A stretch of 64,000 bases of DNA from DATAVK01 sp036267755 (GCA_036267755.1 DATAVK010000117.1:9002-73001), one strand, 5' to 3'. Positions 26,224 through 35,321 are shown, numbered from the stretch's first letter. The notes: generated by a model not told the origin, from the letters alone. Made by a program: numbers and translations.

Positions 26224-26255
26224 GGACGACACGCCATCGGTATGGACTTTTCGTC

Positions 26256-26288
26256 CGCCGAAAGGCGCGTTTTCCGATCTTGATCGGA
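26256..26288 (+). ncRNA. Paired hairpins, possible structured leader or terminator
   Basis: Two adjacent stems: CGCC-GAAA-GGCG at 26256-26267 (GNRA tetraloop) and TCCGATC-TT-GATCGGA at 26273-26288. A CGTCCG/CGGACG pair could enclose both. They lie 33-65 nt after the DUF2786 stop and about 60-90 nt before the secreted-hydrolase start, so they are either a terminator pair or a 5' leader element. They do not match the c-di-GMP GEMM consensus. Confidence 0.35.
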
Positions 26289-26348
26289 CGCCAGAGGACT
26301 ACGGTGCCGGTGTTGTCTTCAGCCGCAGTCGAGTCGGGGGCTCATGAC

Positions 26349-28214
26349 ATGGTTTTTCGGCGCCTGATCGGTGGTCTGTTCGCGGCGCTCCTGCCGCTCG
26401 GCGGCCTGGTGGCGGCCGCCTCACCCGCTCACGGAGCCGACTGCGGCACCCTGCTCCCACTCGCCGTGCCGGCCTGCGGAGTGCTGTGGGGCATCTCGAC
26501 GCCCGGCGGCTCGTCGAGTGTCCTGGCTGCCGATGAGTCGACCGTCGGACGCAGCTTCGACCTGACCTATCACTTTCACACCGTGGGCGACACCCTGCCC
26601 ACTCCGGGTGAGGTGAGCGAGGTGGCGAGCGGTCACCTGTTGCACGTCAACATCGAGTCCGGGCCGTATAGCTACCAGAGCATCGCGTCCGGCCAGGAGG
26701 ACACCGGCCTGATCCGACAGGCCCAGGGCGTGGCGTCGCTCCACGCCCCGGTCTTTGTCACCTTCTCGCACGAGCCGGACGTGGTGAGCAAGGCCTCACG
26801 CGGCACTCCGGCGCAGTACGTCGCCGCCTGGCGGCACGTTCACGACCTGTTCATCGCCAACGGCGCGACCAACGCCGTCTGGGTCTGGGTCATGACCGGC
26901 TGGTATCCCAACTTCCCGACCTACGGGAGTTTCTACCCCGGCAACGACGACGTGGACTGGATCGCGTGGGAGGCCTATTCCACGACCGCCTGCAGCGCCA
27001 CGCGCAACGTGCTGCGGGGGACGTTCGCGGGCACGGCGGCCCCGGAGTACCAGTGGCTGCACGACGGCGCCGCGGCCGCCGTGGGGATCGACACCAGCAA
27101 GCCCGAGATGATCGCCGAGTACGGCGCGGTCTACGACAACGGCAACCCCGACGCCCAAGGCGCCTGGTACGGCGCGATCCCACAGACGCTCGAGACGCAG
27201 TTCCCGGACATCAAGGCCGTGGCGAAGTGGGACAACTCCGGTGGCAACTGTCAGTACCAGATGTCGGCGTCGCCGTTGACGGTGGCGGGCATGACCAGCG
27301 CCGGTCACGACCCCTACGTCAACCAGGTCCCCGGGCCGCCTCCGCCGCCGCAGCCCCCGACGGCGTCGTTCACCGAGAGTTGCCCCGGGCTGACCTGCTC
27401 CTTCGACGCGTCCGGCTCGTCGGCACCAGGATCCAGCATCACGTCGTACGCCTGGGACTTCGGGGATGGCTCGACCGCGACCGGCGCAAAGCCCAGCCAC
27501 ACCTTCAGCGGCCCGGGTACGAACCAGGTCACGCTCACGGTGACGAATGCCGCCGGGACGACGGCGAGCGTCACGAACACCGTCACGGTGGCGTTGCCGC
27601 AGGTGGCGTTTGTCGCCGCCGCCTCGACCACGGGGAACGCGACCTCCGAGACCGTCACCGTCCCGAGCTCGGTGTCGGCGGGGAATGGCATGCTGCTGCT
27701 GGCAACCGGCGCGGCCGGCAGCGCGCTCACCGCTCCGGCCGGCTGGACCCAGGTCGACACGGCGAGCACGTCCTCGATCACGTCAACGCTGTGGGAGCGC
27801 GTGGCGACGAGCACCGATCATGGGTCGGCGGTGAAGGTGAGCTTCCCCTCGGTCTATCGCGGCAGCGTCCAGCTGCTGGCCTACTCCGGCACCAACCTCA
27901 CGAACCCCGTGGTGGCCTACTCCAAGCGGGCCACCTCGATCACTGCGACCTCGTACGCGACGCCGTCGACGTCGGTGCCTGCGACCGGCGACATCGCGGT
28001 GTCGTACTGGTCGTGCAAGTCATCGTCGGTCTCGACGTGGATCCCGCCAGCAGGCCAGACGGTTCGTTCGACGGCGTACGGCGTGAACGGAGGACGGATC
28101 TCGTCGCTGGCCTCCGACGCCGGGCCGGCGGTAGCCGGGCCGGCCGGCGGCCTGACCGCGTCCCCGGACACCTCCGCGACGGCGTTCGCGGCGTGGACGA
28201 TCGTCGTCGGCTGA
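26349..28214 (+). CDS. Secreted GH26-like glycoside hydrolase with PKD domain
   Basis: A 621-residue exported protein. A signal peptide (RRLIGGLFAALLPLGGLVAAASPAHG) is followed by a TIM-barrel-like domain to about residue 325. HEPDVV in VFVTFSHEPD may carry the acid/base glutamate, and IAEYG may carry the nucleophile, as in GH26 beta-mannanase-like enzymes. A Pro-rich linker leads to a PKD domain (SYAWDFGDGSTATGAKPSHTFSGPG, about 350-415) and a C-terminal beta-rich domain to the end. It should act on an extracellular polysaccharide. ATG 26349 has GGGGG upstream and avoids a longer non-signal leader from 26280. Confidence 0.8.
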   Translation: MVFRRLIGGLFAALLPLGGLVAAASPAHGADCGTLLPLAVPACGVLWGISTPGGSSSVLAADESTVGRSFDLTYHFHTVGDTLPTPGEVSEVASGHLLHVNIESGPYSYQSIASGQEDTGLIRQAQGVASLHAPVFVTFSHEPDVVSKASRGTPAQYVAAWRHVHDLFIANGATNAVWVWVMTGWYPNFPTYGSFYPGNDDVDWIAWEAYSTTACSATRNVLRGTFAGTAAPEYQWLHDGAAAAVGIDTSKPEMIAEYGAVYDNGNPDAQGAWYGAIPQTLETQFPDIKAVAKWDNSGGNCQYQMSASPLTVAGMTSAGHDPYVNQVPGPPPPPQPPTASFTESCPGLTCSFDASGSSAPGSSITSYAWDFGDGSTATGAKPSHTFSGPGTNQVTLTVTNAAGTTASVTNTVTVALPQVAFVAAASTTGNATSETVTVPSSVSAGNGMLLLATGAAGSALTAPAGWTQVDTASTSSITSTLWERVATSTDHGSAVKVSFPSVYRGSVQLLAYSGTNLTNPVVAYSKRATSITATSYATPSTSVPATGDIAVSYWSCKSSSVSTWIPPAGQTVRSTAYGVNGGRISSLASDAGPAVAGPAGGLTASPDTSATAFAAWTIVVG

Positions 28215-28223
28215 CCCCGTCGG

Positions 28224-28607
28224 TCACGCCAGCTTGCGGGTCCGACCGGAGGCGACCAGGTTCACCAGGACCGCCGCCTGCGAGAACTCGGGCTCCTTGG
28301 TCGCCGTGAGCAGGGTGACCGGTCCACGCCGCGCCAGGCTGCGAAGGTCGGTCAGCGCGGCCATCCGCTCGGGTTCCTGCAGTTCCACGAGGTAGCGGCG
28401 GGTGAACTCCTCGAACCGTTCGTGATCGTGGCCGTACCACTTGCGCAGCTCCGTGGACGGCGCGATATCGCGGCGCCACTCGTCGATGTGCGCGGTCTCC
28501 CGCGACATCCCGCGTGGCCACACCCGGTCGACCAGTACCCGGGTGCCGTCGCTCTTGGCCGGATCGTCGTAGATCCGGCGTACCTGGACGCGCGGCGCAG
28601 CGGCCAT
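28224..28607 (-). CDS. DUF488 family protein
   Basis: A 127-residue protein with the DUF488 pattern: VRRIYDDPAKSDGTRVLVDRVWPRG, then DEWRRDIAPSTELRKWYGHD and the C-terminal GPVTLLTATKEPEFSQAAVL. It is small, cytoplasmic and of unknown biochemical role; some members sit near stress or DNA-repair genes. It is convergent with the secreted hydrolase, 9 nt apart, and 42 nt downstream of the TrmO-like gene on the same strand. Confidence 0.85.
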   Translation of the reverse strand: MAAAPRVQVRRIYDDPAKSDGTRVLVDRVWPRGMSRETAHIDEWRRDIAPSTELRKWYGHDHERFEEFTRRYLVELQEPERMAALTDLRSLARRGPVTLLTATKEPEFSQAAVLVNLVASGRTRKLA

Positions 28608-28649
28608 GTATCGATCATCCGGGACGGGTCAAGCGGGCCAGTCCGCGGG

Positions 28650-29105
28650 CTACCAGTACTGCGCCATCAGCTCGTGCGACCAGGCCGGCTGCCGGACCGG
28701 GCCGCGAGGCCCGAACTCCGACAGGTAGGGCTTGATGTCGAGCACCGGCGTCCCGTCGATAGCGTCCAGCCCCTGGACGCTGAGCGTGACACCGTCGACC
28801 GCGAGCACCCGGCAGACGGTGACTCCGAGCCGGTTCGGGCGGTCCTTTCCACGCTGGGCGAAGATCCCTACCTCCGGCCAGTCGTGGTTGCCGCGCGGAT
28901 GCCGGGCAGCCGTCTCCACGGCCGCCGGATCGACCCGGTCGAAGCAGAAGAGCACCTCGACATGCGAGAAATCGCTCAGCCCCCGCAGTGCGTCAGCGGT
29001 GAACCGATCGGGGTCGAGCGTGATCGTCGACGCGACGCCGTCCCACCCGTCGTCGATGGCTTCGGTGCGCGATGAGTGAACCCATCCGATCGGTGTCAGC
29101 TCCAC
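28650..29105 (-). CDS. trmO: TrmO/TsaA-like tRNA methyltransferase
   Basis: A 151-residue protein of the TsaA/TrmO family, whose E. coli member methylates N6-threonylcarbamoyladenosine 37 of tRNA. Conserved parts are LTPIGWVHSSR at the start, SHVEVLFCFDRVDP, RPNRLGVTVCRVLAVDG and GTPVLDIKPYL. Some homologues are shorter standalone domains like this one. GTG 29105, after GAGGGTGG, begins the conserved sequence; the upstream in-frame ATG would add 28 non-conserved residues. It is divergent from the hydroxyacid dehydrogenase. Confidence 0.82.
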   Translation of the reverse strand: MELTPIGWVHSSRTEAIDDGWDGVASTITLDPDRFTADALRGLSDFSHVEVLFCFDRVDPAAVETAARHPRGNHDWPEVGIFAQRGKDRPNRLGVTVCRVLAVDGVTLSVQGLDAIDGTPVLDIKPYLSEFGPRGPVRQPAWSHELMAQYW

Positions 29106-29172
29106 GTGACCACCCTCGCAGAGTCGGGCCGGGTCTCGCCAGGAGACGATCAGAGCAGTGAAGGAGGCTGAC

Positions 29173-30135
29173 ATGAGCCTGCGATGCATCGTCCTCGACG
29201 ACTATCAAGGCGTGGCACTCGGCTCGGCCGACTGGTCGCCGTTGGCCGGCCAGGTGGACGTGACCGTCGTACGCGACCATCTTGCGGACCCCTCCGCGCT
29301 GGTGGAGCGGCTCCGCGGCCACCAGATCATCGTCGCGATGCGCGAGCGAACGCCGCTCACCGGCGAGATCATCGCGCAGCTGCCGGACCTGCGGCTGATC
29401 GTCACGACCGGGATGCGGAACGCCGCCATCGACGTCACGATGGCCACCGAACGTGGCGTGGTGGTGTGCGGGACACCCGGCGCATCGGCCCCGACCGCCG
29501 AACTGACCTGGGCGTTGGTGCTCGCCGTTGCCCGGCATGTGGTCGACGAGGCTACGTCGCTGCGTCGAGGCGGCCCGTGGCAGTCCACGGTCGGGATGGA
29601 CCTGGCCGGCCGCCGGCTGGGGGTCGTGGGTCTGGGGAGGATCGGGTCGGCCGTCGCGACCATCGGCCTCGCGTTCGGCATGGACGTGACCGCCTGGAGC
29701 CCGAACCTCACGGCGGCCCGTTGCGCGGAGGTCGGTGTCCAACTGGCGGGGGGCCTGCCGGACCTGCTCCGCACCAGCGACGTCGTGTCGATCCACCTCG
29801 CGCTCGGCGATCGCAGCCGAGGGTTGATCGGAGCGGCCGAGCTCGCCCTCATGAAGCCGACCGCGGTGCTGATCAATACCTCGCGGGCGGCCATCGTCGA
29901 CCGTGCGGCACTGCTGGACGCGCTGCGCACCGGCTCGATCGCCGGCGCCGGGGTGGATGTCTTCGACGTCGAGCCGCTGCCATTCGACGATCCCTTCCGA
30001 ACGCTTCCGACCGTCGTGGCAACCCCACATCTCGGCTACGTGACGCAGCGCAACTACACGGAGAACTTCTTCCCCGCCGTCGTCGAGGACATCGTGGCCT
30101 TCCTCTCCGGCGCACCGATCCGCGTCCTGGACTGA
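29173..30135 (+). CDS. D-2-hydroxyacid dehydrogenase family protein
   Basis: A 320-residue NAD-dependent dehydrogenase. It shows LDDYQGVAL at the start, GLGRIGSAVATIG for nucleotide binding, the catalytic arginine region LINTSRAAIVD, the glutamate in DVFDVEPLP and the histidine in TPHLGYVT. Substrate is probably a 2-keto acid. ATG 29173 lies 5 nt after AAGGAGG; an earlier GTG is less well placed. It is followed by the tandem acetyltransferase gene 53 nt later. Confidence 0.88.
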   Translation: MSLRCIVLDDYQGVALGSADWSPLAGQVDVTVVRDHLADPSALVERLRGHQIIVAMRERTPLTGEIIAQLPDLRLIVTTGMRNAAIDVTMATERGVVVCGTPGASAPTAELTWALVLAVARHVVDEATSLRRGGPWQSTVGMDLAGRRLGVVGLGRIGSAVATIGLAFGMDVTAWSPNLTAARCAEVGVQLAGGLPDLLRTSDVVSIHLALGDRSRGLIGAAELALMKPTAVLINTSRAAIVDRAALLDALRTGSIAGAGVDVFDVEPLPFDDPFRTLPTVVATPHLGYVTQRNYTENFFPAVVEDIVAFLSGAPIRVLD

Positions 30136-30188
30136 CATGCCGGGTCGCGGCTGACCAAACCGGTTGCGCCGGACGCGACGATAGGGGC

Positions 30189-31037
30189 GTGCTCACCGCA
30201 GCGGCCGGGTTGGCCGACCACGATCTCGCAGCGATTGCCGATCTGGAACAACGGGTCGTCGCGCACGACGGAGGTCGGCTCAAGCTGGAGTGGAGTGTCC
30301 TGCGCTCTCGCTCCGGCAATCGGGTCGACGACCTGCTGTGGTGGGACGACGACAACCTGCTGGGATTCCTCGGCATCTACCAGTTCGGCGGGTCGAAGCC
30401 GGAGTTCGCCGGCATGGTCGACCCGACCGCCCGTCGCGCCGGAGTCGGGACCGCGCTGCTCACGGGCGCTCGACGCCTGACGCGCGACCGCGGCGGCCAG
30501 AGTGCGCTCATCGTGGTTCCGCGCTCGACTCCCGCGGGAGCCGGATTCGCCCTGTCACAGGGCGCCGTCCTCGAGCATTCCGAGCACCACATGGAGCTGG
30601 TCGGCACCCCGAGCGGCCGACCGCTCCACTCCGACATCCGCGTACGGACGGCCACGCCAGCCGATGTCGACGAGATCGGCCGGATCCTGTCGGAGGCCTT
30701 CGATGAGCCCCGGGACAGCACGCCCATCACTCTGGACGACACCTCCGACCAGCAGCTGGTCGTCGAACGAAGCGGGGCCGTCGTCGGCGCGCTGCGGCTC
30801 AACTCGGACGATGGCGTGACCGGGATCTACGGCCTCGCGGTCGACCCTCGGCTGCAGGGTCAGGGGATCGGGCGCGACGTCCTCGGCCGGGTCGGTCACG
30901 ACCTTCGCAGCCGGGACAGCACGCACCGGGTGACCCTCGAGGTCTCGACCATCAACGAGCGAGCCCTCGGCCTGTACACCTCGGTCGGTTTCGAGCGTCG
31001 TACCACCGAGGACTACTACGAGATCGGCCTCGGCTAG
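30189..31037 (+). CDS. Tandem GNAT-domain acetyltransferase
   Basis: A 282-residue protein with two GNAT modules. The N-terminal half has GMVDPTARRAGVGTALLTGA and the C-terminal half GLAVDPRLQGQGIGRDVLGRV, both with the acetyl-CoA R/Q-x-x-G-x-G/A loop, and NERALGLYTSVGFERR near the end. The same double architecture occurs in mycothiol synthase, but this protein cannot be assigned to it with confidence. GTG 30189 is chosen because coding character starts there, after GGGG. It is convergent with the ABC permease gene. Confidence 0.82.
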   Translation: MLTAAAGLADHDLAAIADLEQRVVAHDGGRLKLEWSVLRSRSGNRVDDLLWWDDDNLLGFLGIYQFGGSKPEFAGMVDPTARRAGVGTALLTGARRLTRDRGGQSALIVVPRSTPAGAGFALSQGAVLEHSEHHMELVGTPSGRPLHSDIRVRTATPADVDEIGRILSEAFDEPRDSTPITLDDTSDQQLVVERSGAVVGALRLNSDDGVTGIYGLAVDPRLQGQGIGRDVLGRVGHDLRSRDSTHRVTLEVSTINERALGLYTSVGFERRTTEDYYEIGLG

Positions 31038-31044
31038 CTCCCGG

Positions 31045-32385
31045 TCAGGTAGCGGCGCGGCCCCGCCGACCGACGGCGTCGACGGTGACGGCAGCGAGCA
31101 ACACGAGTCCGTTCACCATGAACGTCGCAGCGGCGCTCAGGTTGATCAGGTTCATCCCGTTCGCGATCGCCGCGATGATCACGCCGCCCAGGACAGCGTG
31201 GATCATCTTGCCCCGACCGCCGAACAAGCTGGCGCCACCGATCACGGCGGCGGCGACGGCGTACAGCACCTGGGTGCCACCGTCGACGTTCTGGGAGATC
31301 GACCCCAGGTAGGACTCGTACAGCACACCGGCGATGCCGGCGGTCACCCCCGTGAGCATGAAGGCGGTGAGCCGGATCCGGTTGAGACTGATACCCGCCC
31401 GGCGCGCCGCCTCAGCGTTGCCGCCGATCGCGTACAAGTAGCGGCCGAAGCGAGTGCGGTTCAACAGGAACGTGTACCCCATCAGCACGACGAGCACGAT
31501 CGGCACTACCCAGGGGACGCCCTTGATGCTGATGAGGAAACCGCCGCGGTTGCGGTTGCATACGAGCACCACGACCACACCGGCGACGGCCACGCCCGCG
31601 ATCTTCACCAGTGTGAGTGCGAACGGCGGCGTCACCAGACCGCTGCGCCGCCGGCGCTGGTCGCGATACAGGTTCAGGCCCGCGAACCCCACGACCGCGG
31701 CGGCCATGACGATCCAGCCCGCGGTGGGCGTGAGGTTGCCGTTCACCACGTCGTTGAGGACAGGGTTGCTGATGTTGATGTTGCCGCCGCTGGCGTGTGA
31801 GTCATGGCTGAACAGCGACAGGATCACGCCCTGCAACCCCAGGAAGAAACCCAGTGTGACGATGAACGACGGCAATCTCAGCCGCGTGACGAGCAGACCG
31901 ACGACCGTGCTGATCACCACGCACGACGCGACTCCGGCCAGAATGGCGAGCGACCACGTGACGTTGTGAGGCGGCGCCGCGAGCTCGGCGGTGATGATCG
32001 CGCCGACTGCCATGTTGAACCCGGCCGACAGGTCGATCTCGCCCAACAGCAGGACGAATACCTCCGCCATGCCCAGCATGATGATGAAGGCGCCCTGGTC
32101 GAGGAGGTTGACCAGGTTCAGACCGGAGAGGAACTTCCCGTTCTTGCTCTGGAAGATGATGACGATGACGACGAGCCCGAAGATGACCGGCAGAACCCCG
32201 CTCTCGCCGCCCCGGATCTTCACCCATTGCGCGGAGATGTACTCACCGAACGTGTCGGCGACCATGGCATCGCTGGCGAGCTTCGTGGAGTCGGACGTCG
32301 AGTCGAGGTCCTGAGCATCCACGCCACCACCGGCGTCCGGCGTCGGCTCGCCGGCGACTGCGGCGTCCTGTGGCGACGTAGACAT
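31045..32385 (-). CDS. Sugar ABC transporter permease (XylH-like)
   Basis: A 446-residue membrane protein with about 10-12 hydrophobic helices after a 60-residue acidic cytoplasmic leader. The BPD_transp_2 loop is present as GIAGVLYESYLGSISQNV, and RFGRYLYAIGGNAEAARRAGISLNRIRL is the EAA-type ATPase contact of ribose/xylose permeases. It is the last gene of the importer operon, 5 nt after the ATPase. Together with the binding protein it should carry a monosaccharide such as xylose. The long leader is unusual in this family. Confidence 0.9.
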   Translation of the reverse strand: MSTSPQDAAVAGEPTPDAGGGVDAQDLDSTSDSTKLASDAMVADTFGEYISAQWVKIRGGESGVLPVIFGLVVIVIIFQSKNGKFLSGLNLVNLLDQGAFIIMLGMAEVFVLLLGEIDLSAGFNMAVGAIITAELAAPPHNVTWSLAILAGVASCVVISTVVGLLVTRLRLPSFIVTLGFFLGLQGVILSLFSHDSHASGGNINISNPVLNDVVNGNLTPTAGWIVMAAAVVGFAGLNLYRDQRRRRSGLVTPPFALTLVKIAGVAVAGVVVVLVCNRNRGGFLISIKGVPWVVPIVLVVLMGYTFLLNRTRFGRYLYAIGGNAEAARRAGISLNRIRLTAFMLTGVTAGIAGVLYESYLGSISQNVDGGTQVLYAVAAAVIGGASLFGGRGKMIHAVLGGVIIAAIANGMNLINLSAAATFMVNGLVLLAAVTVDAVGRRGRAAT

Positions 32386-32390
32386 GGAGG

Positions 32391-33227
32391 TCAGTCCCTT
32401 CCGGCGGAGGCAGACGATCCGGCCAGTGCGCCGGTGGTGATGAGCTCAACAGCTCGCTGGGTGTCCAACTCGGACACCGGATAAGTACCCGCGACGTGCC
32501 CCAGGTACAGCGCGGCCACGCGATTGGCCACCTGGAAGACATCGACCAGGTTGTGGGAGATCAGCAGGACGGAGACGCCGCGCTCGCTCAAGGTCTTGAC
32601 CAGGTTGAGGACCATGGCCGTCTGCGAGACACCGAGGGCCGCTGTGGGCTCGTCCATGATGACCAGCTTGGCGTCCTCGAGCACGGCGCGAGCCACGGCG
32701 ACCGCCTGTCGCTGACCACCGGACAGCGAACCCACCGGCTGACGAATCGACCTCACCGTGGTCACGGACAGGTCGGACAGGGTCTTCTTGGCGTGACGTT
32801 CCATCGCCGTCTCGTCGAGCAGACCGGCGTGGAGCATCTCACGTCCGAGAAACATGTTCTGGACGATGTCGAGGTTGTCCGCCAGCGCGAGGTCCTGGTA
32901 CATGGTCGCGATGCCCAGCGCGGCCGCGTCTCGCGGGTTCCGGACGTGAACCTCTTTGCCCTCCCAGAAGACGTGCCCGCTGTCCGGCGACCAGATCCCC
33001 GAGATGGTCTTGATCATCGTCGATTTGCCGGCGCCGTTGTCGCCTACGAGAGCGAGCACCTCACCGGGATAGATCTCCAAATCCACGTCACGCAAGGCCT
33101 GGACGGCCCCGAAGTTCTTTCCGATCCCCGACAGCCGCAGCAGCGGAGTACCACGATCGCCGTTCGTCTGGGGCGTGACGGGAGCCCGGTCCGTAGACCG
33201 GGCTCCCGCGCCGTTATCCATGGGCAT
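32391..33227 (-). CDS. Sugar ABC transporter ATP-binding protein (single domain)
   Basis: A 278-residue ATPase: Walker A GDNGAGKST, Q-loop MYQDLALADN, signature SLSGGQRQ, Walker B LVIMDEP and H-loop LISHN. XylG/RbsA proteins normally carry two such domains in about 500 residues; here there is only one. ATG 33227 begins 5 nt after the binding-protein stop and has no clear ribosome binding site, suggesting coupling. A 13-bp hairpin occupies codons 7-16, probably damping expression. The alternative start is ATG 33221. Confidence 0.9.
   Translation of the reverse strand: MPMDNGAGARSTDRAPVTPQTNGDRGTPLLRLSGIGKNFGAVQALRDVDLEIYPGEVLALVGDNGAGKSTMIKTISGIWSPDSGHVFWEGKEVHVRNPRDAAALGIATMYQDLALADNLDIVQNMFLGREMLHAGLLDETAMERHAKKTLSDLSVTTVRSIRQPVGSLSGGQRQAVAVARAVLEDAKLVIMDEPTAALGVSQTAMVLNLVKTLSERGVSVLLISHNLVDVFQVANRVAALYLGHVAGTYPVSELDTQRAVELITTGALAGSSASAGRD
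33179..33208 (-). terminator. 13-bp hairpin overlapping the ATPase start region
   Basis: CGGGAGCCCGGTC (33179-33191) pairs perfectly with GACCGGGCTCCCG (33196-33208) around a CGTA loop. It follows the binding-protein stop by about 25 nt and lies inside the 5' codons of the ATPase gene. No U-run follows. A partial terminator or RNA-stability hairpin would explain high binding-protein and low ATPase levels. Confidence 0.55.
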
Positions 33228-33232
33228 CAGTA

Positions 33233-34453
33233 TTAACTGATCCCTGCTGCCTTGCACTCCTTGGCGTACGCCGAGGTACAGATCTGCTTGGCCGGGACGG
33301 CGCCGTCCTTGACGACGGTCGACGCCATGTTGGCCGGGGTGACCCACTCAGGCGTCAGCAGCACCGACGGCACTGCCTTGTTCTCCTGGGTGTCCTCGGT
33401 CGTGCCGTTCACCAGGTCGGCCGGGGGCGTCTGCTTGTCCCGGACGTACAGCGCGACTGCCGCGGCGGCCTGCGCCTCGAGGTAGATCGGCTTGTACGCC
33501 GTACCGCACTGGTAACCGTTCAGGATGTTCTGCAGACCAACCAGCGTCGCGTCCTGACCCGTGATCGGGAAGGTCTTCGCCTTGTGGCCGTGGTTCTTCA
33601 GGTAGCTGATGATCGGCGCAGCGTTCTCGTCGTTCGGGATGATCGCCGAGTTTGCCGAGGGGTTGGCCGTCAGTGCCTGGGTGAACTCACGAAGGGCGGT
33701 CGGCGGGTCCCAGGTGCCCGGGGGCTCCGCAACCTTCGTCCACGCAGATCCGTGGGCCTTGATGACCGAGTTGTAACCCTGCGCGAACAGCGTCGCGTTG
33801 TTGTCGGTCGGGTCGCCCTTCATCTCGATGAACTTCGGGCTCGAGACGTGCCAGGCCTTGACGCAGGCAGCGAACCCGTTGCCGATGAGCTTGCCCACCG
33901 CGACGTTGTTGAAACTGATGTAGTACGTGCGGGCGCCACCGAGGGTGAGCCGGTCGTAGTCGATGACGGCCACACCGTGCTGCTGGCCGTACTTCTCGAT
34001 CCTGGCCCCGACGCCCGTGCTGAACGGGTCGACGATGAGGACGGACGCACCGTTGGTGATGTCGGCCTGCGCCTGTCCGAACTGCGTGGCGTTGTCACCG
34101 TGTGCGTTCTTGACGGTGAACTGCGCGGAGGTGAGACCGGCGGTCGTGAATGCCTTGGTCAGCAGAGGTGCGTCGAACTCCACGTACCGCGCTGAGGTGA
34201 CCGTGTCGGGCAGGAGCACGCCGATGCTGCCCTTGCCGTTGGCTGCCACTGACTTCAGCGCAGCCATCTGTGAGAAGTCGGTGGTGAACGAGGTGGCGCT
34301 GACGTCGGGCACGGATGCCGACGACGACGAGCCGCTGGACGGCGTGCTGCCGCTCGATGGCGTACCGCCCGACGAGCTGCTCCCGCACGCCGTGGCGACA
34401 AGCCCGACGCCGAGAAGCGCCGCGGCAATCGCGCGCTTGTTGGTCAAAGGCAA
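33233..34453 (-). CDS. Sugar ABC transporter substrate-binding lipoprotein (XylF/ChvE-like)
   Basis: A 406-residue type-I periplasmic-binding-fold protein. A signal peptide ends in the lipobox VATAC (Cys 23), then a Ser/Gly linker. The body reads IGVLLPDTVTSARYVEFD, NGASVLIVDPFSTGVG, VIDYDRLTLGGARTYYISFNN and PITGQDATLVGLQNIL, like xylose-binding XylF. I chose TTG 34453 because AGGAGG lies 6 nt upstream and the signal peptide begins there; longer in-frame starts lie in the upstream gap. Downstream genes are the ATPase and permease; upstream are the response regulator and the ABC-kinase hybrid. Confidence 0.92.
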   Translation of the reverse strand: MPLTNKRAIAAALLGVGLVATACGSSSSGGTPSSGSTPSSGSSSSASVPDVSATSFTTDFSQMAALKSVAANGKGSIGVLLPDTVTSARYVEFDAPLLTKAFTTAGLTSAQFTVKNAHGDNATQFGQAQADITNGASVLIVDPFSTGVGARIEKYGQQHGVAVIDYDRLTLGGARTYYISFNNVAVGKLIGNGFAACVKAWHVSSPKFIEMKGDPTDNNATLFAQGYNSVIKAHGSAWTKVAEPPGTWDPPTALREFTQALTANPSANSAIIPNDENAAPIISYLKNHGHKAKTFPITGQDATLVGLQNILNGYQCGTAYKPIYLEAQAAAAVALYVRDKQTPPADLVNGTTEDTQENKAVPSVLLTPEWVTPANMASTVVKDGAVPAKQICTSAYAKECKAAGIS

Positions 34454-34625
34454 GGTTTTCCTCCTGGGCCGGGCTGGCCAACCCGCGTGGCTGGTGGGCC
34501 TCGCGTTCCGGACAGCGTTCGTGCAGTCGTCCGGACCATACGGCCGATCCGCGTGAACACCCTGTGAACATCCGCGGCTCGGCAGAAACAAAGTGTTAAC
34601 AATGTTTCGGTCTGATAACAGTACG
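34454..34625 (-). promoter_or_regulatory. Candidate promoter/operator region of the importer operon
   Basis: This 172-nt gap is AT-richer than its surroundings. It contains the palindrome TGTTAACA at 34594-34601, flanked by GAAACA (34585-34590) and TGTTTC (34603-34608). The flanks look like halves of an operator for a sugar regulator or the adjacent OmpR-type protein. The -10/-35 hexamers cannot be placed with confidence. Confidence 0.4.
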
Positions 34626-35321
34626 TCAATCGGCAGCGAGTCGGTAGCCCGCACGTGGCTGGGTGATGATGAGTGGGTCGGCTCCATCGACCTCCAGTTT
34701 GGCCCGCAACCGCCGGATGTACACGCGGACGTACTCGGTCTCGGTCTGGTAGCCGGCTCCCCAGACCCGGCGGAGCAGGTCGGCGTGACTGAGCAGCTTG
34801 CCGCGGTCGACGGCCAGCTCCCGGAGCAGCGCGAACTCGGTCGGCGTGAGGTGGACGTCGGCTCCCTTGCGGGTGACCCTCCGACCGGCCAGGTCGATCG
34901 CGATGTCACCGACGGTGACCGTCGTCGGGGCTGGCTCAGCGCTTGCCACCTGGCGGGTGCGGCGCAGCGTCGCGGTGATGCGAGCCAGCAGTTCCTCGAT
35001 GCTGAAGGGCTTGGTCATGTAGTCGTCCGCGCCGACGTTGAGAGCGCTGATCTTGTCACGCTCCCCGCGTCGCGCCGACACCACGATGATGCCCACCGAC
35101 GAGCGTTCGCGGATCTCCCGGCACAGCTCCATGCCGTCGACGCCGGGCAGCATCAGGTCGAGCAGCACCACGTCCGGCTGGCCGCTCTCGAGCAGGTGCA
35201 TGGCACGCGCGCCGTCGGTCGACACCATCGTGTCGAACCCCCGCACGGCGAGGTTCGACCTGATCAGGTCCACGATGTTCGGGTCGTCTTCGACCAGCAG
35301 GACTCGGGTCCGATCAGTCAT
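34626..35321 (-). CDS. OmpR/PhoB-family response regulator
   Basis: A 231-residue two-domain regulator. The receiver has DD at 11-12, the phosphoacceptor aspartate in VVLLDLMLPGVDG and the lysine in DYMTKPFSIEE. The winged helix ends in LTPTEFALLRELAVDRG and VRVYIRRLRAKLE. It overlaps the ABC-histidine-kinase hybrid by 8 nt (ATGACTGA), marking it as its cognate regulator, and sits directly upstream of the xylose-type importer, a probable target. Confidence 0.95.
   Translation of the reverse strand: MTDRTRVLLVEDDPNIVDLIRSNLAVRGFDTMVSTDGARAMHLLESGQPDVVLLDLMLPGVDGMELCREIRERSSVGIIVVSARRGERDKISALNVGADDYMTKPFSIEELLARITATLRRTRQVASAEPAPTTVTVGDIAIDLAGRRVTRKGADVHLTPTEFALLRELAVDRGKLLSHADLLRRVWGAGYQTETEYVRVYIRRLRAKLEVDGADPLIITQPRAGYRLAAD

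Noticed and set aside
26251..26300. c-di-GMP (GEMM) riboswitch before the secreted hydrolase
   Set aside because: The hairpins lack the conserved GEMM core bases; only generic stems are present.
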